Positions 8,911 through 20,501 are shown, counted from the first letter of the stretch. The stretch is 64,000 bases of DNA from Chitinimonas arctica (GCF_007431345.1 NZ_CP041730.1:2294001-2358000); one strand, 5' to 3'. Notes: generated from the letters alone by a model not told the origin. A program made the numbers and translations.

Positions 8911-9505
8911 TCCCCGTATTGCCCTGGTTGACGACGACGCCGCCGTGCGCGACGCGCTGAAGTGGTTGTTCGCCTCGCGCGGCCATCAGCTCGCCACCTT
9001 CGAATCCGCCGCAGCGCTGCTGGCGGACCGCGACGTCAGCCGCTTCGCCTGCCTGGTGCTGGATCTGCGTATGCCCGGCATGGGTGGCATGGAACTGTTC
9101 CAGACCCTGACCGCGCGCGCCTATACGCCGCCTACCGTCTTCCTTACCGGCCACGGCGATGTCCCGCAAGCGGTGGCCGCCTTGAAGCATGGTGCGGTCG
9201 ATTTCATCGAGAAGCCGTTCGACGACAATGCCTTGGTCAGCCTGGTGGAACAATGCCTGCTGCTGGACACCGAACGCCGCCAGACATGGGAAACGCGCCG
9301 CCAGATCGAACGTCGGCTGGCCGAGCTGACACCGCGCGAAAAGGAAGTGATGGCACTCTTCCTGGACGGCAAGCTGAACAAGCAGATCGCCGATAGCCTC
9401 GATATCAGCATGAAGACCGTCGAGGTCCATCGTGCCCGGGTATTGGAAAAGATGGGGGTGAAATCGGCGGTGGAGTTGGCTAATCTGCTGAAGGAACTGG
9501 GCTAG
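8900..9505 (+). CDS. dctR: FixJ/DctR-family response regulator
   Basis: The 201-residue protein has an N-terminal receiver domain with the acidic pair DDD near residue 11, phospho-acceptor Asp55 in LVLDLRMPGM, Thr in FLTGHGD and Lys in FIEKPFDD. The C-terminal half is a LuxR-type helix-turn-helix (LTPREKEVMALFLDGKLNKQIAD...MKTVEVHRARVLEKM). It overlaps the kinase gene by 11 bp, so the two form one translationally coupled pair. By analogy with Rhodobacter DctSR it would activate dicarboxylate TRAP transport genes. Direct control of the divergent dctP is an inference from position. Confidence 0.9.
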   Translation: MPSDPRIALVDDDAAVRDALKWLFASRGHQLATFESAAALLADRDVSRFACLVLDLRMPGMGGMELFQTLTARAYTPPTVFLTGHGDVPQAVAALKHGAVDFIEKPFDDNALVSLVEQCLLLDTERRQTWETRRQIERRLAELTPREKEVMALFLDGKLNKQIADSLDISMKTVEVHRARVLEKMGVKSAVELANLLKELG

Positions 9506-9575
9506 CGACCACGAGCGGGCTTGTCGTCGCCACCAAGGATAGCCGCATCTCGCGGCAGGAGAAGGGGGATGACCG

Positions 9576-10349
9576 ATGTCCGCACGCTGGCTTTTCGCGA
9601 CGCTGCTGCTCGCCGCCATGGCAAGCTCCGCGGCGGCAGGCGCCGCGCCGGAAATTGTGCTGCGCACCGCGGCGCAGGATGGCGCCGCCCCTAAATTCAC
9701 CCTCCATGCGGATGGCCAGGTCGGCGGTATCTGTATCGAGGTCATGCGCGCCATCGAAAAAATCGAGCCAAGCCTGCGCTTCAGCGGTGACCAGCAGGTT
9801 TTTCCCCTGCCCCGCATAGAGCGGATGCTGGAAGTGGGCGAGCTGGACCTGGCCTGCGCGCTGATCAACAATACCGCGCGGGCGGCCAAATTCCAGTTTA
9901 TCGAACCGCCTCTGTACCAGGCCCACTATGGCTTTGCCATCCGGCGCGGCGATCCGGCCAGACCCACCAGCTGGGACGATGTACATAAGATGGGCAACGA
10001 TAATATCGTGCTGGCGGTTGCCGGTAGCGGCGTCATCGAGCGCCTGAAGCGCTTGTCCCATCAGTCGGTGGACAGCTCCGCCACCACGCCGCAAGGCAAT
10101 CTGATCAAACTGAAGAATCGTCGCGGCCGCTTCTTCTACTACCGCCTGCAAGGCCTCAGCCGGGAAATCGAATCGGCCGGCCTAAGCGAGGAAATTGAAA
10201 TCCTGCCCACCGCCATCGACAGTTACAGCTTCCAGCTGGCCCTGTTCCGCGCCAAGGCGCCGCTGGTGCAGGAACGCTTGAGCGATGCACTTCTGAAGCT
10301 GCAACAAAGTGGGGAATTAGGCGCGATCATCGCCAGGTGGCAACCGTAA
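9576..10349 (+). CDS. Periplasmic substrate-binding protein, SBP_bac_3-like (amino-acid ABC type)
   Basis: This 257-residue protein has an N-terminal signal peptide (ARWLFATLLLAAMASSAAAG) and the general layout of family 3 solute-binding proteins: GGICIEVMRAIEKI, a lobe containing LDLACALINNTARAAKFQFIEPP, and a C-terminal helix ending SGELGAIIARW. No permease or ATPase gene lies beside it. It follows the DctS/DctR-like pair by 70 bp and may be co-regulated. Many such orphan proteins in betaproteobacteria are of unknown ligand. It could be an extracellular sensor partner rather than part of a transporter. Confidence 0.75.
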   Translation: MSARWLFATLLLAAMASSAAAGAAPEIVLRTAAQDGAAPKFTLHADGQVGGICIEVMRAIEKIEPSLRFSGDQQVFPLPRIERMLEVGELDLACALINNTARAAKFQFIEPPLYQAHYGFAIRRGDPARPTSWDDVHKMGNDNIVLAVAGSGVIERLKRLSHQSVDSSATTPQGNLIKLKNRRGRFFYYRLQGLSREIESAGLSEEIEILPTAIDSYSFQLALFRAKAPLVQERLSDALLKLQQSGELGAIIARWQP

Positions 10350-10372
10350 GGGCATGGCCCCGGTGCCCACCA

Positions 10373-10402
10373 CCGTCATTCCGGCAGGCACCGGAATGAC
10401 GG
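10373..10402. terminator. Palindromic hairpin between convergent genes, probable bidirectional terminator
   Basis: CCGTCATTCCGG and CCGGAATGACGG form a perfect 12-bp inverted repeat around a six-base loop, followed by ATTTTCC. It sits between the convergent binding-protein and secA stop codons. The T-tract is weak, and the CGTCATTCCGG core resembles dispersed intergenic palindromes in many genomes, so it may be a REP-like element acting as terminator. Confidence 0.6.
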
Positions 10403-10419
10403 ATTTTCCAAGGCTTGCT

Positions 10420-13128
<2,709 letters not shown>

Positions 13129-13184
13129 CGTATTTCCAGACAGGCCATTCGGCCAACCTTGTTCAAGTCGTCGCGCGTATGCGC

Positions 13185-13221
13185 AAAAACACGGCGGACC
13201 GGGGAAAACCGATCCGCCGTG
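13185..13221 (-). terminator. Rho-independent terminator for the M23 peptidase gene
   Basis: On the minus strand CACGGCGGATCGG ... CCGGTCCGCCGTG forms a long GC-rich hairpin (13190-13221) directly followed by TTTTTG. It lies between the M23 peptidase stop and the secA start, separating the two transcripts. Confidence 0.8.
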
Positions 13222-13285
13222 CAGTATGAATTCCTAGGCACTAGGCCATGCCTACCCACCCAAGATGGGGCCATCACATGCTATT

Positions 13286-14197
13286 TCAATCGGACGCCAA
13301 TTTGACTGTCGCGGGCTTGGCGCCCAGCTGCAGGAAATACAACGGGTTCTGCGGCACACCCTTGTAACGTATCTCGAAGTGCAGATGGGGGCCGGTCGAA
13401 CGGCCGGTACTACCCAGCAGTGCCAATTTCTGGCCGGTCCTGACTTCCTCGCCGACCTTGACCAGCAACTGCGAGGCGTGTGCGTAGCGACTGATTATAC
13501 CGTTGCCATGCTCAATTTCGACCATATTACCATACTCGTTGTGGTACTCCGCCTTGAGCACCTTGCCGCCGGCAGCGGCAAAAATAGCGGTTCCCACGTC
13601 GCCGACGAAGTCTATGCCTTCGTGGAAAGTCTGCCGGCCGTCGAAGGGATCGATGCGCCAGCCATAGGCCGAGGAGCGCACCCCGGCGGCGGTCGGCAGA
13701 TTGGCCGGCGCCTGGAAGGTATTGAGTTTGCGCTGGGTCAGGATGGTATCGAACAGATCGTACTGGTCGATGGCGTTTTCGATCTTGCCATCGGCGCCGC
13801 CAACCAGGGCCTGCAGCTGCGCCAGGTTCAGGGAACGTTCGGGCAGCGAGGACATGGCACCGCCTTGCGGCGCGGCAATATTGCTCTGGAAGGGCTTGGC
13901 ATCGATGCCGGTACGATCGGCCACACGGCGGGTCAGGCCATCCAGGCGGACCAATTGCGCCTGCATCTGCCCCAGCCGGACCGCCAGCAAATCGATTTGG
14001 CGCTGTTGCGTCACCGGCACACCCGGTAAAGTAGGCAGCGAGATGCCCAGGCTACGGGTCAGGTTATAGGTTGCCCAGCTGGCTACCGTCAGCAAGCCGA
14101 ACAATGCCAACCCACAGAAGATGGCCACCAGCCATAGATGGCGTGGCCCCAGGGTCACCGCGCGCGAAAGGCGGTTTGAAACCAGAATGATATTCAT
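13286..14197 (-). CDS. M23-family (LytM/NlpD-like) peptidoglycan endopeptidase, membrane anchored
   Basis: The 303-residue protein has an N-terminal transmembrane segment (HLWLVAIFCGLALFGLLTVA), a coiled-coil-like middle (RQIDLLAVRLGQMQAQL), and a C-terminal M23 domain with the zinc ligands in HEGIDF and HLHFEIRY, plus YAHAS. These residues suggest an active metalloendopeptidase that cuts peptide cross-links in the periplasm. The start at 14197 (MNIILVSNRLSRAV) is preferred; the frame is open upstream but would overlap the divergent DUF721 gene. The order DUF721 / M23 peptidase / secA is a recurring betaproteobacterial arrangement. Confidence 0.88.
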   Translation of the reverse strand: MNIILVSNRLSRAVTLGPRHLWLVAIFCGLALFGLLTVASWATYNLTRSLGISLPTLPGVPVTQQRQIDLLAVRLGQMQAQLVRLDGLTRRVADRTGIDAKPFQSNIAAPQGGAMSSLPERSLNLAQLQALVGGADGKIENAIDQYDLFDTILTQRKLNTFQAPANLPTAAGVRSSAYGWRIDPFDGRQTFHEGIDFVGDVGTAIFAAAGGKVLKAEYHNEYGNMVEIEHGNGIISRYAHASQLLVKVGEEVRTGQKLALLGSTGRSTGPHLHFEIRYKGVPQNPLYFLQLGAKPATVKLASD

Positions 14198-14236
14198 GCC
14201 TATTTCTATAGCCTTGCCGCAGCGGGCTGCAAACCC

Positions 14237-14680
14237 ATGAGCACACGCGCCTTCCAAAGCTTCCTCGATTCGCCGCAGCTGGCACGCCTCGCCAAACTGG
14301 CCAAAGCCCAGCGCCAACTGGGCGGACAGTGGCAGGCCGTGCTGCCGGCCGGCCTCGCCAAGCTGAGCGACGTGGTGGGAATCGAGGGAGATTGCCTGCT
14401 GGTATCGACCCGCAGTGCGGCTGTCGCGGCCAAGCTTAGGCAGATGGAAGCACGTCTCGTGCTGCAGCTAAATGATAAGGGCTTGAAAATTAACGCAATT
14501 CGCTGCCGAATTCAAGTCGAACTGCTGCCGCACCAACAAAAGCCGTCAAAACGTACGCTGGAATTGAGCCCGGCCGCCTTGACCGCGCTGTCCGCCGCCG
14601 CCACGGATCTGCCCCCTTCGCCTCTGCGCGATGCCTTGGCGGCGATGGTGGCGAAGCGGAGCAGGGGGCCGCGTGGTTAG
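14237..14680 (+). CDS. DUF721 (DciA-like) protein
   Basis: This 147-residue protein has the DUF721 pattern: a leading helical segment, W-Q-A-V-L-P-A-G-L near residue 33, and a KH-like core with GDCLLVSTRSAAVAAKLRQME and INAIRCRIQV. DUF721 includes DciA, the ancestral loader of the DnaB helicase in bacteria lacking DnaC/DnaI, so a replication-initiation role is possible. It is divergent from the M23 peptidase gene, with 39 bp between starts. The C-terminal tail is basic (AKRSRGPRG). Similarity is by motif and context only. Confidence 0.75.
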   Translation: MSTRAFQSFLDSPQLARLAKLAKAQRQLGGQWQAVLPAGLAKLSDVVGIEGDCLLVSTRSAAVAAKLRQMEARLVLQLNDKGLKINAIRCRIQVELLPHQQKPSKRTLELSPAALTALSAAATDLPPSPLRDALAAMVAKRSRGPRG

Positions 14681-14871
14681 GGAAAAATAGGCGTATTGAA
14701 GGCGCCGCGCTGCGTGTTCCGTCTAGGCGTGGCAGCCAAAACTATCTTTGCTCGGACAAATCCACGCACAATTTCCTCACCTCTTTCAGTAAGAGATCGC
14801 TGCTCGGTACGCGCTTATCCAGAATCAAGAGACATCGAAAAAGGCCAGATTCTCGATATGCGGCATTTATC

Positions 14872-16113
14872 TTAGGGCAGCATCTCCTGCGCCCGGGCCA
14901 GCGCACCGCGATGGGCGGCAACAAATGCCCGGCCGGCCTCGCCCATGCGATCGCGTTCGGCGGGGTCGGCCAGCAAGGCTGTCAGTGTGGTCATCAGGGT
15001 TGCCACATCCGCCAATTGCCGCGCCGCACCGACGCTGACCGCTTCGCTGACCGCTTCGGCAAAGTTGTAGCTGGAAGGCCCGACCAGGACCGGCACCCCT
15101 TGTGCGCAGGGTTCGATCACGCTGTGGCAGCCGAAATCAAGCAGGCTGCCGCCGACAAAGGCCACATCGGCGGCGGCGAACCAGGCGGCCATCTCTCCCA
15201 TGCTATCGCCCAGCAGCACCTGCGTACCAGGCGGTAAAGGTCGTTCGCCGTCCCATTGGCTGCGGCGCACATAGGCCAGCTGATGCTGTGCCAGCAAATT
15301 CGCGACCTCGTCGAAACGCTGCGGATGGCGCGGCACCAGGATCAGCAAGCCATCGGCCGGCAGGGGTTTGGCCAGCAACAGCGCTTCCTCGCCTTCGCGG
15401 GTACTCGCCGCCAGCCAGACCGGACGGTCGCCGAACCGCTCGCGCCAGACCTTGCCTTGCGCCAATTGGGTGGGATCGGGCGTGAAGTCGAATTTCAGAT
15501 TGCCCATCACTTGCGGCGCTGCCACACCCAGTTCGGCCAGCCGCTCGGCATCGTCGGCGCTCTGCGCCGCCACACCCGCCAGTTTGGCCAGCGCGGGGCG
15601 CAGCAGCCGTGCAACCTTGCGATAGCCGCGCAAGGACTTGGCCGACAGCCGCGCATTGATCAGGAAAAGCGGCACGCCCTGTTGCGCGGCGCCATGGATC
15701 AGATTGGGCCATAGCTCCATTTCCAGCAGCACGCCGAACGTCGGCCGAAAATGCCGCAAGAAACGGTCGACTGCGCCAGGTAGGTCATAGGGCAGGTAGG
15801 CGACCTCGATCTCGTCGCCGAACAGCTGTCGGGCCGTATCGCGCCCGGTCGGGGTCATCTGGGTAAGCAGGATGCCGTGATCGGGATGGCGCAGGCGCAG
15901 CGCCCGGACCAAACCCACCGCGGCACGGGTTTCACCGACCGAGACGGCATGCAGCCAGATCAAGGGGCGCGGCGAGCGCGCCGGGTAGTACCCCAGCCGC
16001 TCGCCCCAGTTGCGCCGGTAATCGGCTTGCTTGCCGCCGCGCCGCCACAGATAGAAGAATGCCAGCGGCAGCACCAGCCACCAGGTAAGGGTATAGAGCC
16101 GACGCCAGATCAC
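14872..16113 (-). CDS. waaA: 3-deoxy-D-manno-octulosonic acid (Kdo) transferase
   Basis: WaaA adds Kdo from CMP-Kdo to lipid A precursors at the inner membrane. The 413-residue protein opens with a membrane anchor (LYTLTWWLVLPLAFFYLWRR), then HAVSVGETRAAVGLV with the conserved glutamate of this family, LLEMELWPNLI, the C-terminal domain LVPRHPQRFDE, and FVGGSLLDFGCHSVIEP. The start is GTG at 16113, overlapping the waaC stop by four bases (GTGA). A much longer open frame upstream lies inside waaC and is rejected. It is translationally coupled to waaC as an LPS core unit. Confidence 0.93.
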   Translation of the reverse strand: MIWRRLYTLTWWLVLPLAFFYLWRRGGKQADYRRNWGERLGYYPARSPRPLIWLHAVSVGETRAAVGLVRALRLRHPDHGILLTQMTPTGRDTARQLFGDEIEVAYLPYDLPGAVDRFLRHFRPTFGVLLEMELWPNLIHGAAQQGVPLFLINARLSAKSLRGYRKVARLLRPALAKLAGVAAQSADDAERLAELGVAAPQVMGNLKFDFTPDPTQLAQGKVWRERFGDRPVWLAASTREGEEALLLAKPLPADGLLILVPRHPQRFDEVANLLAQHQLAYVRRSQWDGERPLPPGTQVLLGDSMGEMAAWFAAADVAFVGGSLLDFGCHSVIEPCAQGVPVLVGPSSYNFAEAVSEAVSVGAARQLADVATLMTTLTALLADPAERDRMGEAGRAFVAAHRGALARAQEMLP

Positions 16114-17066
16114 GCGAGTGCCCGCGCCAGGGTGGCCTGGACTTCCGCCAGGCCAGGCGCCTGGCCACGGCTGCCGAGATTGACGGCAAAACCCGCCGCC
16201 AGTACGCCGGTCATGCCCGGATCGGAGGCGCAAAACAAGGCGATGCTGGGTATCCCCAGCGCGGCGGCCAGATGCATCAGCCCCGTATCGACACCGATCG
16301 CCACCCGCCCATCGGCCAGCAAGCGGGCTGCCTCGGCCAAGCTCAAACGGGGCGCCACTACCGCGCCGGGTAGCTGTGCCACGATGCGCTCCGCCCGCTC
16401 GCGTTCGCGTTCGCCACCCCACGGCAACACCGGGCGCAAACCCTGAGCCAGCAGATGCCGACCCAAACCGATCCAATTGGCCTCGTCCCAGAGCTTGTCG
16501 TCGCGGCTGGTGGCCGTCAGCAGCACGGCATAGTCGCCCGCTGGCCGCCATGGCAGCGCGCAGGCGGGCGCACGGATGCCGTAATCGAGCAGGGCGCCCG
16601 GACGGTAGCCCAACGCCTGTCCGGTCAGCAGGCGATTGCGCTCGATCACATGCAGCGTCGAAGGAACGGCATAGCGGCGATCATAGAGATAGCTGGCCAG
16701 CGGCTCACGCGCGCCGTGCCGGTCGAAACCGGCGATGGCGGCGCCGCTGCTGCGCGCCACCAGGGCGCTTTTCAATAAGCCTTGCGAATCGATGACCAGG
16801 TCGTAGCGTTCGGCCTTCAGACCGGCGCGAAAAGCCTGGAACTCGCGCCAACTCTGGCGCGACAGTGGCTGTTTGCGCCAACGGCGCAAGGCAAAGGGCT
16901 TGATCTTGCCGATGGCGGGATGCAGGCCTGGCAGGTCGGCGAAGCCTTCTTCCACCGCCCAGTGCAGCTCGGCATTCGGGTAATGCGCGACCAGGTCGGT
17001 CACCGCGGGTAGGTTATGGATCACGTCGCCCATGGAAGATAGGCGCACCAGGAGGATTTTCGGCAT
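16110..17066 (-). CDS. waaC: Lipopolysaccharide heptosyltransferase I
   Basis: WaaC transfers the first heptose of the LPS inner core to Kdo. The 318-residue GT9 protein starts MPKILLVRLSSMGDVIHNLP, the classic family opening with the catalytic Asp, followed by ELHWAVEEGFADL, LVIDSQGLLKSAL and a C-terminal domain with GVDTGLMHLAAALGIPSIALF. Length and motifs match the Kdo-specific enzyme. It is coupled by a four-base overlap to waaA. A GT2 gene starts 44 bp away on the other strand, so the gap 17067-17110 must hold divergent promoters. Confidence 0.93.
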   Translation of the reverse strand: MPKILLVRLSSMGDVIHNLPAVTDLVAHYPNAELHWAVEEGFADLPGLHPAIGKIKPFALRRWRKQPLSRQSWREFQAFRAGLKAERYDLVIDSQGLLKSALVARSSGAAIAGFDRHGAREPLASYLYDRRYAVPSTLHVIERNRLLTGQALGYRPGALLDYGIRAPACALPWRPAGDYAVLLTATSRDDKLWDEANWIGLGRHLLAQGLRPVLPWGGERERERAERIVAQLPGAVVAPRLSLAEAARLLADGRVAIGVDTGLMHLAAALGIPSIALFCASDPGMTGVLAAGFAVNLGSRGQAPGLAEVQATLARALA

Positions 17067-17110
17067 GGCGCGATTATAACGGCGGGCCCAGGCTCAGCTA
17101 AAATCCGCAC

Positions 17111-17878
17111 ATGCAAAAAATCAGCCTGGTCCTTATCACGCGCAACGCGGCCCACCAATTGGCCGCCTGCCTGGAGTCGGCGCGCGAATTGGTGGATGAG
17201 ATCGTGGTGCTCGATTCGGGCAGCAGCGATGACACCCAGGCCATCGCCGCCCGTTTCAACGCCCGGGTGGCGCAACAGGGTTTCCTGGGCTTCGGTCCGC
17301 AAAAGCGTATGGCCGTCGGCATGGCGCGCAACGACTGGGTGCTGTGCCTGGATGCCGACGAGCGGCTGACCCCCGAATTGATCGCCGGCATCCGTGCCGC
17401 ACTACGGCAGCCAACCGCAAACGCTTTCCGCTGCGCTCGCCGCAACCGCTTCTTCGGACGCTATCTGCGCCACGGCGAAGCCTATCCGGACTGGTGCCTG
17501 CGCCTGTTCGACCGCCGCCATGCCGGCTGGAGCGAAGACGCAGTGCACGAGAAGGTGATCGTCAGCCACGGCGAAGTCGCCACCCTGGCCGGCGATCTGC
17601 TGCACGATTCGGCGGAAGACCTGACCGCCTATCTAAGCAAGCAGAACCGTTATACCGATATGCAGGTGGAGAAGCTGTTCAGCGAAGGCAAGCGAACCCA
17701 TCCTTTCAAGCTGGTCAGCTCGCCCTTGGCCCGCTTCCTGCGCTTCTATTTTATCCGTGGGGGATGGCTGGATGGCGCGGCCGGGTTCGCCCATATCGCC
17801 ATCGGCAGTTTTTTTGCCTTTATCAAATACGCCAAGCTGATGGAACGCTGGCGCCACACCGATTCGAGCCAGCCATGA
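17111..17878 (+). CDS. GT2-family glycosyltransferase, LPS core type (WaaE/KdtX-like)
   Basis: This 255-residue GT-A glycosyltransferase begins ISLVLITRNAAHQLAACLES, has a DSGSSDDT loop, the DXD-like metal site in LCLDADERL near residue 80, and CARRNRFFGRYLRHGEAYPDW, which is typical of the WaaE/KdtX group that adds glucose or heptose to the inner core. A hydrophobic C-terminal helix (FAHIAIGSFFAFIKYAKL) suggests membrane association. It is divergent from waaC/waaA and overlaps the next gene by four bases (ATGA), so it forms a small LPS unit with the epimerase. Confidence 0.85.
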   Translation: MQKISLVLITRNAAHQLAACLESARELVDEIVVLDSGSSDDTQAIAARFNARVAQQGFLGFGPQKRMAVGMARNDWVLCLDADERLTPELIAGIRAALRQPTANAFRCARRNRFFGRYLRHGEAYPDWCLRLFDRRHAGWSEDAVHEKVIVSHGEVATLAGDLLHDSAEDLTAYLSKQNRYTDMQVEKLFSEGKRTHPFKLVSSPLARFLRFYFIRGGWLDGAAGFAHIAIGSFFAFIKYAKLMERWRHTDSSQP

Positions 17879-18870
17879 AGATTCTTGTTACCGGCGCCGC
17901 CGGGTTTATCGGCATGCACACCGTGCAGTCGCTGCTGGCCGCCGGCCACCAGGTGGTGGGGATAGATAACCTCAATGATTACTACGCCGTCAGCCTGAAA
18001 CAGGCCCGGTTGGCGCAATTGCGCCCGCTGGCCGGGTTTCGTTTCGAACAACTGGAAATCGCCGCGCCCGGCAAACTGCAGGCCTTGTTCGCCGCCGAAG
18101 GTTTCGATGCGGTCATCCACCTGGCCGCGCAGGCGGGCGTGCGCTATTCGCTGCAGAACCCGGATGCCTATGTACAGGCCAACCTGGTCGGCTTCGTCAA
18201 TCTGCTGGAGGCTTGCCGCCACCAGCCGGTATCGCACCTGGTCTATGCCAGCAGCTCAAGCGTCTATGGCCAGAATGCCAGCGTGCCGTTCAGGGAAGCC
18301 GACAATACCGACCATCCGGTCAGCCTTTACGCCGCCACCAAGAAAGCCAACGAGGCGATGGCCCATGCCTATGCCCATCTTTACGGCACTCCCTGTACCG
18401 GGCTGCGCTTTTTCACGGTCTATGGCCCCTGGGGCAGGCCGGATATGGCGCCCTGGCTGTTTACCTCGGCCATCCTGGCCGGGCGGCCGATCAAGGTTTT
18501 CAATCATGGCCAATTGCTGAGGGACTTTACCTTTATCGACGATATCGTCGACGGCATCGTCAAGCTGCTGCCGCTGCCCCCCGTCGCGGGCGGCGACGGC
18601 AGCCGGGCCGATGAAAGCTGGGCACCGTGGCGGCTGATGAATATCGGCAACCATCAGTCGGTACCCCTGCTGGGCTTTATCGAGACCTTGGAAGCCGCCC
18701 TGGGCCAGCAGGCGATCAAGGAACTGGTCGGCATGCAGGCCGGCGATGTGCCGGCCACCTATGCCGACACCGACCGGCTCAGCCAGCTCACCGGCTTTGC
18801 CCCTTCGACGCCGCTTGCCAGCGGTTTGCAGCGCTTTGTGGCGTGGTATCGGGAATACCACCAGGTTTGA
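17875..18870 (+). CDS. NAD-dependent sugar-nucleotide epimerase (UDP-glucuronate 4-epimerase type)
   Basis: This 331-residue short-chain dehydrogenase/epimerase starts MKILVTGAAGFIGMHTVQSL, with the glycine-rich NAD motif. It has the substrate-binding SSSSVYG, the catalytic YAATKKANE (Tyr-x3-Lys), and RFFTVYGPWGRPDMAPW followed by FIDDIVDGI. NLNDYYAVSLKQARL near residue 38 and the GPWGRPDMA motif are typical of UDP-glucuronate 4-epimerases, which make UDP-galacturonate for LPS or capsule. The ATG at 17875 overlaps the GT2 stop. Its job in LPS sugar supply is inferred from context. Confidence 0.87.
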   Translation: MKILVTGAAGFIGMHTVQSLLAAGHQVVGIDNLNDYYAVSLKQARLAQLRPLAGFRFEQLEIAAPGKLQALFAAEGFDAVIHLAAQAGVRYSLQNPDAYVQANLVGFVNLLEACRHQPVSHLVYASSSSVYGQNASVPFREADNTDHPVSLYAATKKANEAMAHAYAHLYGTPCTGLRFFTVYGPWGRPDMAPWLFTSAILAGRPIKVFNHGQLLRDFTFIDDIVDGIVKLLPLPPVAGGDGSRADESWAPWRLMNIGNHQSVPLLGFIETLEAALGQQAIKELVGMQAGDVPATYADTDRLSQLTGFAPSTPLASGLQRFVAWYREYHQV

Positions 18871-18883
18871 TGCCGTACGGCCG

Positions 18884-20302
18884 TTACGGCGTGGGCAGGT
18901 TGCGCTTGTCCAGGGTCAGGCCGGGCGGCAATTCGGTACTGCAACGCAGCAGATTGTCGTCCTCGGCAACGCCGCCCGGCTGTTCCGGTTCTTTTGCCTG
19001 CGGTGGCCGCAACTGCAAGGCGCCCAATAGGCGGCTGGAGTAGGACAATACCTTTACCCGTGCCAGTTGCAGATCGTATTCGCCATTGCTCAAGGCGCGG
19101 CGTGCCTCGAACAGCTCGTTCTCGGTATCGAGCAGGTCCAGCAAGGACCGTTGGCCGATATCGAATTGCTGGCGATAGGCATCGCGCGCCTTGGCGGTGG
19201 ACAGCTCGTGCTGGTTCAGCAAGCCCAGCTGCGCACCCAATCTTTGGATATCGTTGAAGGCGATCTGGGCCGTCTGGCGAATATCGCGGCAGGTTTTGTC
19301 GCGCAGCTCGTAAGCGGCATTGAGCTGGGCCTCGAATTGCCGGACACGGGCGTTGTCGGCACCGCCGCGGAAAAGATTGTAGTTGAGCACCAGTTGCACG
19401 GCGCTGTCGCGATAGGTGCCGCTTACGCCATTCTCGTTGCGCTGGTGGGTCTGGCTCGCACGCAGCTCCAAGGTGGGCCAGCGGCCGGCGCGGCGCACAT
19501 CGGTATCGGCACGGTTGGCGCGTATGGTCGCGACGGCGGCCAGGAAAGACGGATTGCGCGAAATCGTCTCGGCGAGAAAGCCTTCGCGCCGGGGCAACGC
19601 CGCTTCCAGGGGCGGTAGCTTGGCCAAGGTCGGCGCGGGTAAATCGCCCACCAAGCGCTGGTAACGGGCCGATACGTCGTGCAGATTGCTTGATTCCGTC
19701 AACCAGTTCGATTCCGCCAGCGCCAGACGCCCGGCTGCCTGCTCCAGATCGACCCGCCGCCCGACGCCGGCCGTGACGCGCTTGTTCAGCTGGCCATGAA
19801 TCTCGGCATGCGTGCCGTAATTATTGCGCGCCAATTCAGTCAATTCGCGGTAGCGCAATACATCGATATAGGCCCGCGCCGCCTCCAGGGCGACCTCGTC
19901 GCTGGTGGCCAGCAATTCGTAATAGCGGGTCTGCCGATTATGTCCGAGCCGGCGTACCTCGCTACTGGTGGCGAAGCCATCGAACAGGGTCTGACGCAAT
20001 TCCACCAAGGTACTGGGATGCGAATAAGAACGGGACGACCCCAGCGTGGGGGTTTCCTTGCGCTCCCTGCCGGCAATCGCCTGCACGTCCAAACGCGGCA
20101 GCCAGGCGCCGCGTGCCGCGCTTTGCTCCTCGCCGGCGGCGTCCAGATTGCTATGGCGCAAGCGGACTTCCGGGTGCTGCAGCACCGCCTGCTCGACGGC
20201 CGACTTCAGATCCACGGGTGCCTGGGCGTAGGCCGTTACGACGGACAAGCCCAAGCTGGTCAATGCCAGCCGGTAGTTTGTTCTAGTCTTCAATTTCCAC
20301 AC
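18884..20302 (-). CDS. lapE: TolC-family outer-membrane channel of the adhesin type I secretion system (LapE-like)
   Basis: The 472-residue protein has a signal-peptide-like start (ALTSLGLSVVTAYAQA) and the two-fold TolC repeat: DLKSAVEQAVLQHPEV, AGVGRRVDLEQAAGRLALAESNW, and a second half with YNLFRGGADNARVRQFEAQL and QFDIGQRSLLDLLDTENELF. That last motif is diagnostic of type I secretion outer-membrane proteins. It would form the exit duct for the giant adhesin encoded at 23246-33325. The GTG at 20302 is only one base from its GGAG site, so translation may begin at TTG 20293. It is divergent from the LapG-like gene. Confidence 0.9.
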   Translation of the reverse strand: MWKLKTRTNYRLALTSLGLSVVTAYAQAPVDLKSAVEQAVLQHPEVRLRHSNLDAAGEEQSAARGAWLPRLDVQAIAGRERKETPTLGSSRSYSHPSTLVELRQTLFDGFATSSEVRRLGHNRQTRYYELLATSDEVALEAARAYIDVLRYRELTELARNNYGTHAEIHGQLNKRVTAGVGRRVDLEQAAGRLALAESNWLTESSNLHDVSARYQRLVGDLPAPTLAKLPPLEAALPRREGFLAETISRNPSFLAAVATIRANRADTDVRRAGRWPTLELRASQTHQRNENGVSGTYRDSAVQLVLNYNLFRGGADNARVRQFEAQLNAAYELRDKTCRDIRQTAQIAFNDIQRLGAQLGLLNQHELSTAKARDAYRQQFDIGQRSLLDLLDTENELFEARRALSNGEYDLQLARVKVLSYSSRLLGALQLRPPQAKEPEQPGGVAEDDNLLRCSTELPPGLTLDKRNLPTP

Positions 20303-20384
20303 ACTCCAAGGACGTCCAATGCGAAATGTCCGATACGTTCCAACAGCGGTCTGGCATCGCCGCCAGGGCTTGGCAGCGCACTGG

Positions 20385-20390
20385 ATTATA
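20385..20390 (-). promoter_or_regulatory. Candidate -10 box for the tolC-like gene
   Basis: The minus strand reads CGCTATAATCC here, a perfect TATAAT about 83 bases upstream of the GTG start. No good -35 hexamer is seen at 16-18 bp, so an activator or another sigma factor may be needed. The surrounding 20391-20456 is A+T-rich and probably also serves the divergent lapG-like gene. Confidence 0.4.
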
Positions 20391-20501
20391 GCGACCCATA
20401 TTTGTTTATTTTACATATCGCGCTAACTACTACTATTCAGGCTTTCCTTATTCACCTTGCGGATAAATCGTTGTACCGGCGTACCAATTACCACCCGCTT
20501 C

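Noticed and set aside
14681..14871. Short minus-strand open frame between waaA and DUF721 (14742-14924)
   Set aside because: About 40 codons look mildly protein-like (SSDLLLKEVRKLCVDLSEQR), but the start lies inside waaA, there is no ribosome-binding site, and no family is recognised.
16114..16551. N-terminal extension of the Kdo transferase frame
   Set aside because: The extension lies inside waaC on the same strand in another frame. The GTG at 16113 gives the normal Kdo-transferase start and a four-base overlap.
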